64,000 nt of DNA from NCBI RefSeq assembly GCF_031326225.1, contig NZ_CP133720.1, forward strand, positions 1,302,001-1,366,000. Direction: 5' to 3'. The stretch's first letter is position 1; each line of letters begins with the position of its first letter. The notes beneath the pieces were generated by a model. The model saw only the letters and a program-made list of their open reading frames with translations. It was not told the DNA's origin and ran no database searches. The position numbers were made by a program, and so were the translations under genes. The stretch comes from Undibacterium cyanobacteriorum. Its GTDB lineage: Bacteria > Pseudomonadota > Gammaproteobacteria > Burkholderiales > Burkholderiaceae_D. Positions 45,167 through 54,466 of this stretch are shown here, piece after piece.

Positions 45167-46372
45167 CTACTTGCTGAGAGTACTTGGTTTCGGCAGCAAT
45201 TGGGCGAGCGCCTGCATCGCTAAGGTATTGCCTTCATCACCGAAGTGCCAATCACCTTTGCTAACGTTCAAAGCATGGTCGCTATTGACTTGTGGACTCA
45301 GAAGAGTCGGTGCCAAGCTCGAATTTTTGAGGAAACGCAACCAGTCCGATCCATCATAGGCGAAGTAAGTGTTGTGCTTCGTATTTTTCACACATTTGAT
45401 CTCGCGAAAGGCTGCGTCCAGATCATCTCGATACGGATGATAGATGTGGAAATTTGCGCCATGGCTTTTGCTCACGTTCTGCAATTCTTCGAATAGACGA
45501 TGCGAAATTTGAACTGCATATTCTTCGCGTGGTGAAAGGTGTTGGAGAAAAGGGGTGAAATGGCTACGTCCATTGTCGACATCCTCTTCGACCAATAAGG
45601 TATAGGCTCTTTGCCCCTGTACAAAGGCTTCAATTAGTTCAGATTCTTTGACTTCCGTAGTAGGGCAATTTTTGGGATCGCTTGCTGCTCTTTGTTTGGA
45701 TGGCAAACCGCGCACCCAACGATTCAGATACACCTGTTCAATCGAAATTTTTTGATCCTTGACTTTAGGGCTGAGCGCCAGTGCCATTAGATTGCGCAGT
45801 TTGAACTCGAAGCGTGGCGGCATCATCGTTTTTAACTGAGTTCCCGCAATCGCGAAGGTGGGTTTTAACTTGCCGGCTTCTTCCGTCACACTGCGATCGA
45901 TAAAGGTGTTTTCCCAGTAATCATTGACCGGTGTGGTCCATACGACGACGGCGTTGGCTCTGAATTTCTGGAAGTAGTCCTGTAGGGCGAGCAACTGCTG
46001 ATCCTGACCCCAACCAGCCGAGGCGATCGAAAATACTTTGACGTGTTCCGTACCCCACATAGAGCGCAGTGCTCTTTCGAGTTTGATTTCTGGCAATTGG
46101 TCTGCGGCTTGCGTGCCTGCTTCGACTTGTGAATCTCCCACAAGAGCTATGACATAGTCGTCATCGGCATAGTGTATTGTGCGCCCACGTAGCCCCAATT
46201 GATTGACTTGATGATCGTCTTTGTTAATGACGGCACGGTAAGGACTCTCATCCCATCTCCAACCTGCTTTCGGAGTAGCAGGGAAGTTAGCGAGATGTAG
46301 AGCGAGTTCAATCAGGATCAACAAAACAATAACGGTGACCGCAGAGAGTAGGAGGTTCTTGAGGAGTTTCAT
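45167..46372 (-). CDS. SGNH-fold membrane-anchored hydrolase (AlgX/AlgJ-like)
   Basis: A 401-residue protein with one N-terminal membrane anchor (about 5-28) and a periplasmic SGNH domain: GDSQ block I with Ser81 (IALVGDSQVEAG), a GQD block and the C-terminal DWHFGDEGN block carrying the catalytic Asp/His. Such proteins act as O-acetyl transferases or esterases on polysaccharides. It follows the carbamoyltransferase by 93 bases on the same strand; this fourth position after SxtJ, DUF5989 and carbamoyltransferase is a recurring arrangement in my recollection. Exact reaction unknown. Confidence 0.78.
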   Translation of the reverse strand: MKLLKNLLLSAVTVIVLLILIELALHLANFPATPKAGWRWDESPYRAVINKDDHQVNQLGLRGRTIHYADDDYVIALVGDSQVEAGTQAADQLPEIKLERALRSMWGTEHVKVFSIASAGWGQDQQLLALQDYFQKFRANAVVVWTTPVNDYWENTFIDRSVTEEAGKLKPTFAIAGTQLKTMMPPRFEFKLRNLMALALSPKVKDQKISIEQVYLNRWVRGLPSKQRAASDPKNCPTTEVKESELIEAFVQGQRAYTLLVEEDVDNGRSHFTPFLQHLSPREEYAVQISHRLFEELQNVSKSHGANFHIYHPYRDDLDAAFREIKCVKNTKHNTYFAYDGSDWLRFLKNSSLAPTLLSPQVNSDHALNVSKGDWHFGDEGNTLAMQALAQLLPKPSTLSK

Positions 46373-46465
46373 GCCTTCAATTTCTGTTGGTGCGAGTTGT
46401 TGATACTGGCTATCAGTGCGAGCTGTTAGTACCAGTCACACTGCGAGTAAATGTGCTCACAATCA

Positions 46466-48301
46466 TTAATCGAGTTCAAATGCGTTTTCGTAACTGATGC
46501 GCAGTTTGGGATCTTGCTCTTCTTTTTTGAGATAGCAATTACCAATCGCTAGGCGTTCAATATCGGTACCCATAAAGCATTTAAAGGCTTCCTCTGGGGT
46601 ATTTACAATCGGTTCGCCACGAACATTGAAACTGGTGTTGACGATTACTGGGCAGCCAGTCAGGGACTTAAAGCGGGAGATCAGCTGATGATAGCGTGGA
46701 TTGGTATCGGCAGTGACCGTTTGAATTCGTGCTGAATAGTCGACATGCGTGACGGCCGGAATTTGTGAACGAGCGACTTTGAGTTTGTCGATGCCGAATA
46801 GAGCTTTTTCTGATTCTGGTACCGTGATACGTTTATCTTGGTGCACCTCGGCGACCATCAACATATAAGGGCTGTCTGCATCATACTCAAACCAATCTTG
46901 CACATCTTCTCGCAAAACAGCGGGTGCGAAAGGGCGGAAAGATTCGCGAAACTTTACTTTAAGGTTGAGTGTGCTCTGCATACTTGGTGAACGTGCATCG
47001 CCCAAGATGGAGCGACCGCCCAATGCGCGAGGTCCGAATTCCATGCGTCCTTGAAACCAGCCTAAGGCCCGACCTTGCGCCATATCCTGTGCGCATTGAT
47101 CAATTAAGTCGGCTTCTTCAAGTACACTAAATTGTGCGCCCGCATCCCGCAGGGCTTGCTCGATGGAGGCTTGTGCAAATGCAGGTCCGAGATAGCTGCC
47201 GTGCATACGATCGTAGCTTGTGCAGGCCGCGCGTTCGTGGCCGAGATAACCGTGATACGCCGCCAGTGCAGCCCCTAGGGCGCCACCGGCATCGCCTGCG
47301 GCAGGCTGCACCCAGATACGCTCAAAACTTCCTTGTTTGAAAAGCTTACCGTTAGCTACGCAGTTGAGCGCCACACCACCCGCCAAACAGAGGTTTTTCA
47401 TCCCCGTTTCGGCGGCAATCGCGGCTGCCAATTTCAGCACCACGATTTCAGTGACCGCTTGCAAGGATGCGGCCATATCCATGTGCACTTGTTGCAAAGC
47501 TTGTTCGGCAGTGCGTGGAGCTAGATCAAATAAGCGACTGAAAGCCTGATTGGTCATGGTGAGACCAGCACAATAGTCAAAATAGTGCATGTCGAGGCTG
47601 AAGGAACCGTCTTCTTTGACGTCGATGAGGTGCTTCAGAATGGTATCGACAAATCGCGGTTCGCCATAAGGCGCCAATCCCATTACTTTGTACTCGCCGG
47701 AATTGACCTTGAAACCGAGGTGATAAGTGAAGGCAGAGTACAGCAGACCTAAGGAGTGCGGAAAATGAATTTCCTTGAAAATTTCTAAGCTCTTGCCGCG
47801 CCCAATGGCGACAGAACTGGTGGCCCACTCGCCCACGCCGTCCAGAGTTAACACCGCGGCTTCTTCAAAGGGGGATGGATAGAAAGCACTCGCGGCGTGG
47901 CTTTGATGATGTTCACCAAATAGCAGCTTATCTTCCCAAACCACTGAACTGGAAAATTTCTTGAGCTCTTTGGCCAACAGACTTTTAAGGAAGAGCTTTT
48001 CGCGTAACCAGACAGGCAAGGCTAAACGAAACGAGGAGAAACCTTTCGGTGCAAAGGCCAAGTACGTTTCCAGCAACCGCTCAAACTTTAGGAAAGGCTT
48101 GTCGTAAAAGGCCACGTGATCAATTTGTGTGGCATCGATATGCGCTTCTTGCAGGCAGTAACTCAGTGCTTGGTGCGGGAAAGCGGCATCATGCTTCTTA
48201 CGAGTGAAACGCTCTTCTTGTGCTGCCGCGATAATTTCACCGTCGCGGATTAAAGCGACCGCGCTATCGTGGTAATACGCAGAGATTCCAACGATGATCA
48301 T
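46466..48301 (-). CDS. NodU/CmcH-family O-carbamoyltransferase
   Basis: A 611-residue cytoplasmic enzyme with the N-terminal Kae1-like domain (GISAYYHDSAVALIRDG, GEHHQSHAASAFYPSPF with metal-binding His) and a C-terminal carbamoyltransferase domain (GWFQGRMEFGPRALGGRSI, IVNTSFNVRGEPIV). Family members transfer the carbamoyl group of carbamoyl phosphate to hydroxyls of sugars or natural products. Its ATG lies one base after the stop of the DUF5989 gene (TAATATG), so they are tightly coupled. Confidence 0.92.
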   Translation of the reverse strand: MIIVGISAYYHDSAVALIRDGEIIAAAQEERFTRKKHDAAFPHQALSYCLQEAHIDATQIDHVAFYDKPFLKFERLLETYLAFAPKGFSSFRLALPVWLREKLFLKSLLAKELKKFSSSVVWEDKLLFGEHHQSHAASAFYPSPFEEAAVLTLDGVGEWATSSVAIGRGKSLEIFKEIHFPHSLGLLYSAFTYHLGFKVNSGEYKVMGLAPYGEPRFVDTILKHLIDVKEDGSFSLDMHYFDYCAGLTMTNQAFSRLFDLAPRTAEQALQQVHMDMAASLQAVTEIVVLKLAAAIAAETGMKNLCLAGGVALNCVANGKLFKQGSFERIWVQPAAGDAGGALGAALAAYHGYLGHERAACTSYDRMHGSYLGPAFAQASIEQALRDAGAQFSVLEEADLIDQCAQDMAQGRALGWFQGRMEFGPRALGGRSILGDARSPSMQSTLNLKVKFRESFRPFAPAVLREDVQDWFEYDADSPYMLMVAEVHQDKRITVPESEKALFGIDKLKVARSQIPAVTHVDYSARIQTVTADTNPRYHQLISRFKSLTGCPVIVNTSFNVRGEPIVNTPEEAFKCFMGTDIERLAIGNCYLKKEEQDPKLRISYENAFELD

Positions 48302-48302
48302 A

Positions 48303-48452
48303 TTAGAACAAGGTGTAAATAAAAGGAGCGATAGCGCTGCCTTGTGCTAACACGATAAGCACGCCTAAGAGTGCCATCACTAACAGGATGGGAACCAACC
48401 AGAATTTTTTTCTGGCCTTCATGAAGGCAAATAGTTCTTTGAGAAACGACAA
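48303..48452 (-). CDS. DUF5989-family small membrane protein, 49 residues
   Basis: A short gene easily missed. It starts at TTG (48450-48452) with AAGG seven bases before it and reads SFLKELFAFMKARKKFWLVP then a single hydrophobic helix (ILLVMALLGVLIVLAQGSA) and ends FIYTLF. This is the usual form of DUF5989 proteins, which recur between SxtJ and carbamoyltransferase genes. The stop lies one base before the carbamoyltransferase ATG. Function is unknown; a single-pass inner-membrane partner or adaptor of the modification enzymes is a guess. Confidence 0.85.
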   Translation of the reverse strand: MSFLKELFAFMKARKKFWLVPILLVMALLGVLIVLAQGSAIAPFIYTLF

Positions 48453-48555
48453 GATAGTACCTTGCTTAAAAAGAGTCTTGAAACTGTGTATGTTCGGTGG
48501 GTGCGTTCACCCAGCATGAAAGCGCGATTCTAACATCAAGCCGCGCCTCTTCATT

Positions 48556-48978
48556 CTAAAACTGGTCTTTCATAGATTGCGGGTCGGGGCCGGCTGGATC
48601 GCGTTTTTTCCAGTAACTCACCACCTTGGGATTCGGCTTGAGATCGAGAGGTCTTTTGCCAAACAAGCGCATGATGAGTGCAAATGGGGTAATTGCGCCA
48701 AAGAAAACAATGCCCATGGCGATCGGGCTGACGATCTTCGATAAGAGCTCACCAAAATGCATCCATGCGCGATTCAAGGGATGCAAGATGCGTGAGAAAA
48801 ATAAGGCTGGAATCAGAAAGGTGAGTGCAATAATACCTGCCCATAATCGTGGTTCATGGCCATGACGTAGCGGGAGTAGGGCGATGATAGCGAAGAAAGC
48901 GCACATGATGAAACCGAAATTTCGATCGCTCGACATTTCGATTTCAGGTTTTTTGGAGGGAGGTGCCGACTGACTCAT
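48556..48978 (-). CDS. SxtJ-family membrane protein
   Basis: A 140-residue protein with three hydrophobic segments (about 22-38, 46-62 and 85-107) and the conserved LHPLNRAWMHFGELLSKIVSP stretch of SxtJ proteins. It is the first gene of the set SxtJ - DUF5989 - carbamoyltransferase - SGNH, on one strand with short gaps. SxtJ was named from the saxitoxin cluster but is common in exopolysaccharide or lipid-modification loci; biochemical role unknown. Confidence 0.85.
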   Translation of the reverse strand: MSQSAPPSKKPEIEMSSDRNFGFIMCAFFAIIALLPLRHGHEPRLWAGIIALTFLIPALFFSRILHPLNRAWMHFGELLSKIVSPIAMGIVFFGAITPFALIMRLFGKRPLDLKPNPKVVSYWKKRDPAGPDPQSMKDQF

Positions 48979-49094
48979 GATTTCAATGCGATCGTGTTCG
49001 AAGGTCGGCAGTATCGCATATTAGGACGGAAAATGGCGTATCGACCCCGTCCGTGTGAAACTAAGCAATCTAAAGCATTGTTGGTATGATGATG

Positions 49095-49979
49095 TTAAAT
49101 AATTAATGCTGCTGACAGTGTACGAACTTCGTCGTCTGATTCTTCTAAAATTGACTGCAAACTGCCCTCGCCAACGACGAAATTGATATCTGCTTCGCAG
49201 CGATCCGTATCCGTGTCGGTGCGTGTATCGAGCGGAGACACGGTGCGCGCCAGTTCATTGGCGACGAGGAGCGTGTCCGCGAGCGTTTCCGGTGGCATGG
49301 CACGCAGACCGTACCACAGACCTTCGAGCGCTTTGTTGACTTCATCTGGTAGTTTCAAGTCGCGTAATACGGCGCGGCCAATGATGGACTCCTGTGACTC
49401 TTCTTCGGTACTGGCTTCACTGAAAGGATCATAGCTGTCATCGTCCTCTGCGCCAGATAAGTCGTCGGGCTCAAGCAGGCAAGGGAATTCTTCGGCTCGG
49501 GATAATAGGTAGAAGCCGCCAACCTCATGGACTATGCCGGCAAACATCGCGGTTTCAGGGTCGAGTTTGGTGACGCGTCGAGCTAATACTTGGGCGAGCG
49601 CTGCGACTTGTGCAGAGTGTTCCCAAAGCTGATTAATTTTGGCGCGGATCTGCGGATTTTTACTCGCCCCAGCGATTTGCCGCACGACCAATGACGCCAC
49701 TAGAGCACGCAGGGTTTTGAAGCCAAGGCGAGCAATGGCCGAGCGCACATTGGCGACCTCACCGGTAGAGCGTTTATACGCTGCGCTATTGGCGACGGCG
49801 ACCACTTTGGCGGCTAACAAGGGTTCATTGAGAATGATTTTGCTGGCACTGTCGAGAGAACAGTCCTCCACATTAATGGCTTCTTGCACGCGCAGCGAGG
49901 TCGAGACGCTGGCTGAAAAAACGAGGTCGCCACGTAGAGCCTGTTCTACCAGCAAATTTAAGGCTTGAGTCTTGTTCAT
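49095..49979 (-). CDS. HDOD-domain protein
   Basis: A 294-residue cytoplasmic protein with an HDOD (HD-related output) domain, seen in the SKIILNEPLLAAKVVAVANS and IARLGFKTLRALVASLVVRQ helices and the HSAQVAALAQVLARR / MFAGIVHEVGGFYLL pair (the HD motif is degenerate: HE instead of HD). An acidic insert (about 160-185) and an acidic tail follow. HDOD proteins act in signalling and motility without known catalysis. ATG 49979 is preferred over the preceding GTG because AAGG is correctly spaced for it. Confidence 0.85.
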   Translation of the reverse strand: MNKTQALNLLVEQALRGDLVFSASVSTSLRVQEAINVEDCSLDSASKIILNEPLLAAKVVAVANSAAYKRSTGEVANVRSAIARLGFKTLRALVASLVVRQIAGASKNPQIRAKINQLWEHSAQVAALAQVLARRVTKLDPETAMFAGIVHEVGGFYLLSRAEEFPCLLEPDDLSGAEDDDSYDPFSEASTEEESQESIIGRAVLRDLKLPDEVNKALEGLWYGLRAMPPETLADTLLVANELARTVSPLDTRTDTDTDRCEADINFVVGEGSLQSILEESDDEVRTLSAALII

Positions 49980-50589
49980 CACAGAGCCTTACTCCGTATA
50001 AAAAAGAGTCGAAAAAGGCTGATCTGCTTGTGTAGCCTGTGTTGCTTGGGCAAGCAGTGTCAGCACGCTTTATACCTTTGTTTCAACTTCCCCTCGACGC
50101 GTCCTGCTGATTTGTCTTCAATCTGATCGCAGAGCGGCAATTGTTAAAAATCATTAAGTACCAATGTAGCAGAAAACCTTTCTGTATGGAAATTAAATTT
50201 CGCGATCAGAATGAGGTTTTGAATTGCGTGTTGTGAAATTGGCTTGGTGAAAAGTTATGAATTGATTCGTAATTGAGAAGAGCTAAGGACGACAAGCTCA
50301 AGTCTTTGTCCTCGTCATCAAAGTTCGTGAGCGTAGGCCGTCGTCTCTTTGTGATCCTCAGCTATCTCACGTTCACGGGCAAGTGATAAGTGCCTGATGT
50401 CTATTTGCCACGTTCTGGCAGGTTTTTGTTTGGCTTGCTGCGGAACCAAGCTTGTAGCTTCGGATAAGCCCGTGCTCTGCGCCAGAGCGCGCAGAGGACA
50501 CAGATCTCGGTGAGACTTTTCCAGATTGATGATTTCTTCAATTTGGACACGAGCGGTTCTCGCGGTGAGATCGGCGAGCTAGCGCAGGC
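49980..50589. other. Intergenic region between exonuclease III and the HDOD gene
   Basis: About 610 bases. It contains one possible 49-codon frame on the minus strand (50401-50550, listed separately). The remaining part is AT-rich between about 50130 and 50280 and may hold the HDOD promoter; I recognise no element. Confidence 0.4.
50401..50550 (-). CDS. Possible small basic protein downstream of exonuclease III
   Basis: GTG-initiated frame of 49 codons, in the same frame as the exonuclease gene and 40 bases after its stop. It reads SKLKKSSIWKSLTEICVLCA then LWRRARAYPKLQAWF and a basic tail ending PERGK. The high Lys/Arg/Trp content and absence of stops are suggestive, but there is no strong ribosome-binding site and I do not recognise a family. 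It could be a real microprotein or chance. Confidence 0.3.
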   Translation of the reverse strand: MSKLKKSSIWKSLTEICVLCALWRRARAYPKLQAWFRSKPNKNLPERGK

Positions 50590-51360
50590 TTAGCGTGGAT
50601 TCAAAGTGGCGATCACTGGAGCATGGTCCGACGGTTGTTCCCACTTACGTGGCACTCGGTCGACGACGCATGATGTACAGCGTTCGGCCAAGGGTTTGGA
50701 TAGCAGAATGTGATCAATCCGCACGCCCTTATTGAGACGGAAGCCGAGTTGTCGATAATCCCACCAGCTGAAGGTTTTCTCAGGCTGTTCGAATTGGCGG
50801 AAGCTATCGCTTAAACCGAGGTCGATTAAAGCCTGGAACGCCGCACGCTCAGGCGGTGACACCAAATTCATGCCTTCCCACGCCGCAGGATCATGCACGT
50901 CTCTATCATCGGGAGCGATATTGTAATCACCGAGCAAAGCGAGTTCCGGATAAGTTTGCATCTCTGCTTGAACCCAGTCCCGCAGAGCGGCTAACCAACT
51001 CAATTTGTAGGGGTATTTTTCGGAGTCGAGCGCCTGTCCATTCGGTACATAGGCGCAGATGATACGCATGCCTTCAATGGTGGCGGCGATGATGCGTTGT
51101 TGTTCGTCTTCGAAGAGAGGATTGTTCTTTTGCACGTCCGTCATCGGATGACGTGAAATGATGGCGACGCCGTTATAGGTTTTTTGTCCAGTGAAAACGA
51201 CGTGATAGCCGGCTGCTTCGATTTCCGTTTGCGGGAATTTGTCGTCAGTCAGCTTGGTTTCTTGGATGCACAACACATCAACGGGATTCATTTCCAACCA
51301 CTGAAAGACCTGCGGCAAGCGGACCTTTAATGAATTGACGTTCCAAGTAACCAGTTTCAT
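50590..51360 (-). CDS. xthA: Exodeoxyribonuclease III (AP endonuclease)
   Basis: A 256-residue Mg-dependent enzyme for abasic-site repair. Catalytic motifs of the exonuclease III fold are present: WNVNSLKVR, IQETKLTD (metal-binding Glu), the YVPNGQ Tyr region, GDYNIAPDDRDVHDP, and C-terminal SDHAPV with the catalytic Asp/His. Length fits the XthA family rather than the longer ExoA forms. Confidence 0.94.
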   Translation of the reverse strand: MKLVTWNVNSLKVRLPQVFQWLEMNPVDVLCIQETKLTDDKFPQTEIEAAGYHVVFTGQKTYNGVAIISRHPMTDVQKNNPLFEDEQQRIIAATIEGMRIICAYVPNGQALDSEKYPYKLSWLAALRDWVQAEMQTYPELALLGDYNIAPDDRDVHDPAAWEGMNLVSPPERAAFQALIDLGLSDSFRQFEQPEKTFSWWDYRQLGFRLNKGVRIDHILLSKPLAERCTSCVVDRVPRKWEQPSDHAPVIATLNPR

Positions 51361-51394
51361 GAGTCAATCTCTATTCTGTAATCGTTGTTGTGAT

Positions 51395-51431
51395 AAAAAT
51401 GCCGCGCTATGTTGGCACACAGCAGCGGCAT
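51395..51431 (-). terminator. Terminator after pepA
   Basis: On the minus strand, ATGCCGC-T-GCT pairs with AGC-GCGGCAT (one bulged base), loop of 12, followed by TTTTT. It lies 59 bases after the pepA stop. Confidence 0.8.
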
Positions 51432-51489
51432 AGTGATTGGTTGTGCGACGATTTATGTCAATCGTGAACCAAGAGTGTATTGGCTTTAA

Positions 51490-52995
51490 TTAAGCTTGAC
51501 CAGCACGTTTCATCAAGAAGGTCGTGAGCATTGGCACTGGGCGACCCGTTGCACCTTTGGCCGCGCCCGACTTCCATGAAGTACCGGCGATATCCAAATG
51601 GGCCCAAGTGTACTTACGTGTGAAACGCTCGAGGAAGCACGCTGCTGTAATCGAGCCCGCTGCAGGGCCACCGATATTAGCCATATCAGCAAAGTTCGAT
51701 TTCAACTGTTCGTTATACAGTTCGCCGATTGGCATGCGCCATGCTGTATCGTTTGCTTCTTTACCAGCAGCCAACAACTCATCAGCCAACTTGTCATGTG
51801 CGTCGTCATGACGTGTGAACAAGCCAGTGTTATGGTGACCGAGGGAAGTGATGATCGCACCAGTTAAGGTTGCGACGTCAATCACCGCAGCTGGCTTAAA
51901 GCGCTCTGCATACGTCAATGCGTCACACAGAATCAAACGACCTTCTGCATCCGTGTTCAAGATTTCGATGGTTTGGCCTGACATGGAAGTGACGATGTCG
52001 CCTGGGCGAGTAGCGCGACCAGATGGCATATTTTCGCAGGTCGGAATGACGGCGATCACATTCAATTTGAGATTCATTTCGCCGATCGCGCGCATGGTTC
52101 CTAACACGGAGCCTGCACCACCCATATCGTATTTCATCTCATCCATGCCTGGGCCTGGTTTGAGCGAGATACCGCCGGAGTCAAATGTAATACCTTTACC
52201 GACTAAGACCACAGGCGCATCTTTGGCTTTGCCGCCCATGTGTTTTAAGACGATGAATTTTGGTGGTTCATCGGTGCCTGCAGAAACCGACAAGAAACTA
52301 TTCATCTTGAGCGCTTGGATTTGTTTGCGATCCAAAATCTCTACACCCATCTTGAATTGGGTCGCGATCTTCTTGGCAGTGTTGGCCAAATGCGTTGGCG
52401 TGCAGAAGTTTGCGGGCGTGTTGCCGAGTTCTTTGGTCAATTCCATGCCGTTGACCAAGGCGATACTTTGAGCCAGAGCCAATTTCGCAGCGGCGCCTTC
52501 ATTCGAGGCGACCACAATGCTGATCTTTTTCAGATTGGCAGGAATGGCGTCTTTTTTACTCTTGTGAGCGTCGGTGCGGAATACGACTTCGTTGAATGCC
52601 ATGACGATTTGACGGATAGTCCACGCGGTCGGACGGCCGTCTACTGCTGGTAAAGCCAAACTTACGTCGGAGGCGCCCAAGCCATTCAAGCAACGTGCGG
52701 CAGTTTGGACCGCGCTCGTCAAAGCTTTTTCGCTGACTTTGTTTGGATCATCACCCAAGCCCACCAGCAAAACGCGTTCTGCTGCAACATCAGCGAGGCC
52801 GCGTAACAAAAGGGAGGAGCCGACCTTGCCAGAGATGTCTCCAGACTTCAGAGCTGCATCGATCGCGCCTTTCTTGTTGAGAACGGTCGCGGCTGCGGAC
52901 AATTTCTTATTTTCGAAGACGCCGACTACGAGGCATCCGGTTTTAATAGTGTTGTGTGCGCTTTTGGCGTCTAGTGTTTTTATGATAAAGTCCAC
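51490..52995 (-). CDS. pepA: Leucyl aminopeptidase PepA (M17)
   Basis: A 501-residue cytosolic metallo-aminopeptidase. The M17 signature NTDAEGRL and the metal-binding GKGITFDSGGISLKPG segment are present, with catalytic Lys in VGKGITF and Arg in EGRL. N-terminal macro-like domain about 1-165. Divergent from lptF, a common arrangement in Betaproteobacteria, where PepA in some relatives also binds DNA as a regulator. Confidence 0.95.
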   Translation of the reverse strand: MDFIIKTLDAKSAHNTIKTGCLVVGVFENKKLSAAATVLNKKGAIDAALKSGDISGKVGSSLLLRGLADVAAERVLLVGLGDDPNKVSEKALTSAVQTAARCLNGLGASDVSLALPAVDGRPTAWTIRQIVMAFNEVVFRTDAHKSKKDAIPANLKKISIVVASNEGAAAKLALAQSIALVNGMELTKELGNTPANFCTPTHLANTAKKIATQFKMGVEILDRKQIQALKMNSFLSVSAGTDEPPKFIVLKHMGGKAKDAPVVLVGKGITFDSGGISLKPGPGMDEMKYDMGGAGSVLGTMRAIGEMNLKLNVIAVIPTCENMPSGRATRPGDIVTSMSGQTIEILNTDAEGRLILCDALTYAERFKPAAVIDVATLTGAIITSLGHHNTGLFTRHDDAHDKLADELLAAGKEANDTAWRMPIGELYNEQLKSNFADMANIGGPAAGSITAACFLERFTRKYTWAHLDIAGTSWKSGAAKGATGRPVPMLTTFLMKRAGQA

Positions 52996-53278
52996 GTCTT
53001 GCTCCTTAATATTACTTTAGAGTTGCCTTGTTGTTGATCAGACTAGCGATGCATGATCGATGCTTTGCTCGTACTATCTTATGCTTTTTGCAAACGACAT
53101 CGGTTTTGTCCACCAGATCGACGACAGAGAGTACAGTAAAGCGCTCGCTCAATGTGGCGTCAATTGCGGTGCCAATCAGACTAGGCTTGTGGCCAGAATG
53201 CCGCGTGGCAGCGCGATCTTGGTGAAAAACGTCTATTATAGCGCTCTTGTAAGGCCGATATAACCACTTATATTTTTT

Positions 53279-54466
53279 ATGATTTTTGAACGTGCGCTTA
53301 GGCGAGAAATACTCAGTGCAGCGGGCGCGGTGTTCACGGTATTGTTCACGATTACCGTGACTTTCATGTTGATCCGCATCCTCGGCGAAGCCGCAGGTGG
53401 CAAAGTCGGGTCGCGCGATGTTCTCGTTTTGATTGGTTTTACCTCCCTCGACTATTTTCCTATTTTATTGATTTTGACCGGTTTTATTTCGGTGCTGCTG
53501 GTCATTACTCGTGCTTATCAAGAATCTGAGATGGTGGTGTGGTTCGCCTCAGGCTTGAGCTTAACGCGATGGATTAAGCCAGTTTTGAGTATCGCGATAC
53601 CACTTATGATGCTAGTTGGAGCACTCAGTATGGTGGTATCACCGTGGGCTAATGAGCAAAAATTGGAAGTGCGTAATCGCTATGAGAAGCGAGAAGACAT
53701 TTCCAAGGTCTCGCCCGGCAAGTTTCAAGAATCGCGTGGCGGTGGGCGGGTGTCCTTCGTTGAAGAAGTCGCAGGTGATCTCAGTAAGGTACAAAATATT
53801 TTTACCAGTACCGAGAAAGATGGGCGCACCAGTGTGATCGTAGCCCGTGAGGGTAAGATCGAAATCGACGATCATGGCGATCGTTTTCTTGTAATGAGTC
53901 AAGGCCGTCGTTATGACGGTTTGCCGACCGAAGGCGATTTTCAAATGATGCAGTTTGAAAAATACGCTGTATTGGTCTCTACTCAAAATAAACTGGATAG
54001 CGACAATCGCAGCGCCAAAGCCTTGCCTTTGATGAGCTTGATTGAAAATCCAACACCTTTGCGTGATGGCGAGCTTTTATGGCGTGTGTCGCTACCATTT
54101 ATGGGTTTGCTGTTGATGTTATTGGCAATTCCATTGGGGTATGTGAATCCACGGGTAGGGCGCTCGGCGAATCTGATTGCGGCCTTACTATTCGTGTCGA
54201 TTAACATCACCATGCTCAATATGCTGCAGTTGTCGGTCGTGAACGGGCGCTTGAGTTTTTGGAAGGCCACTTGGCCTATGCACGTATTGGTTGGCTGCCT
54301 CATTATGATTTTCTTTTTGTGGCGTTTGAAATTGAATAGTCGTTTGCATCCAAGCGGATTGTGGTCGCGCTTCAAGGCCTGTTTCCGCAGCGAACGAGCT
54401 TGTGACGCGACCATTCCTGATGTCGTTCCCAAGTCTGCTCACACTGAGGCGGGAGACGCATCATGA
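53279..54466 (+). CDS. lptF: LPS export permease LptF
   Basis: A 395-residue inner-membrane subunit of the LptB2FG lipopolysaccharide extractor. Layout: MIFERALRREILSA coupling start, three membrane helices (about 15-120), a periplasmic beta-jellyroll (about 130-265), three more helices (about 275-360) and an extended tail. Its TGA overlaps the lptG ATG (ATGA). The 283-base gap to pepA has no element I can name. Confidence 0.94.
   Translation: MIFERALRREILSAAGAVFTVLFTITVTFMLIRILGEAAGGKVGSRDVLVLIGFTSLDYFPILLILTGFISVLLVITRAYQESEMVVWFASGLSLTRWIKPVLSIAIPLMMLVGALSMVVSPWANEQKLEVRNRYEKREDISKVSPGKFQESRGGGRVSFVEEVAGDLSKVQNIFTSTEKDGRTSVIVAREGKIEIDDHGDRFLVMSQGRRYDGLPTEGDFQMMQFEKYAVLVSTQNKLDSDNRSAKALPLMSLIENPTPLRDGELLWRVSLPFMGLLLMLLAIPLGYVNPRVGRSANLIAALLFVSINITMLNMLQLSVVNGRLSFWKATWPMHVLVGCLIMIFFLWRLKLNSRLHPSGLWSRFKACFRSERACDATIPDVVPKSAHTEAGDAS

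Noticed and set aside
46390..46435. Two related 20-mers beginning GTGCGAG between the SGNH and carbamoyltransferase genes
   Set aside because: About 15 of 20 matches and only two copies; too weak to interpret.
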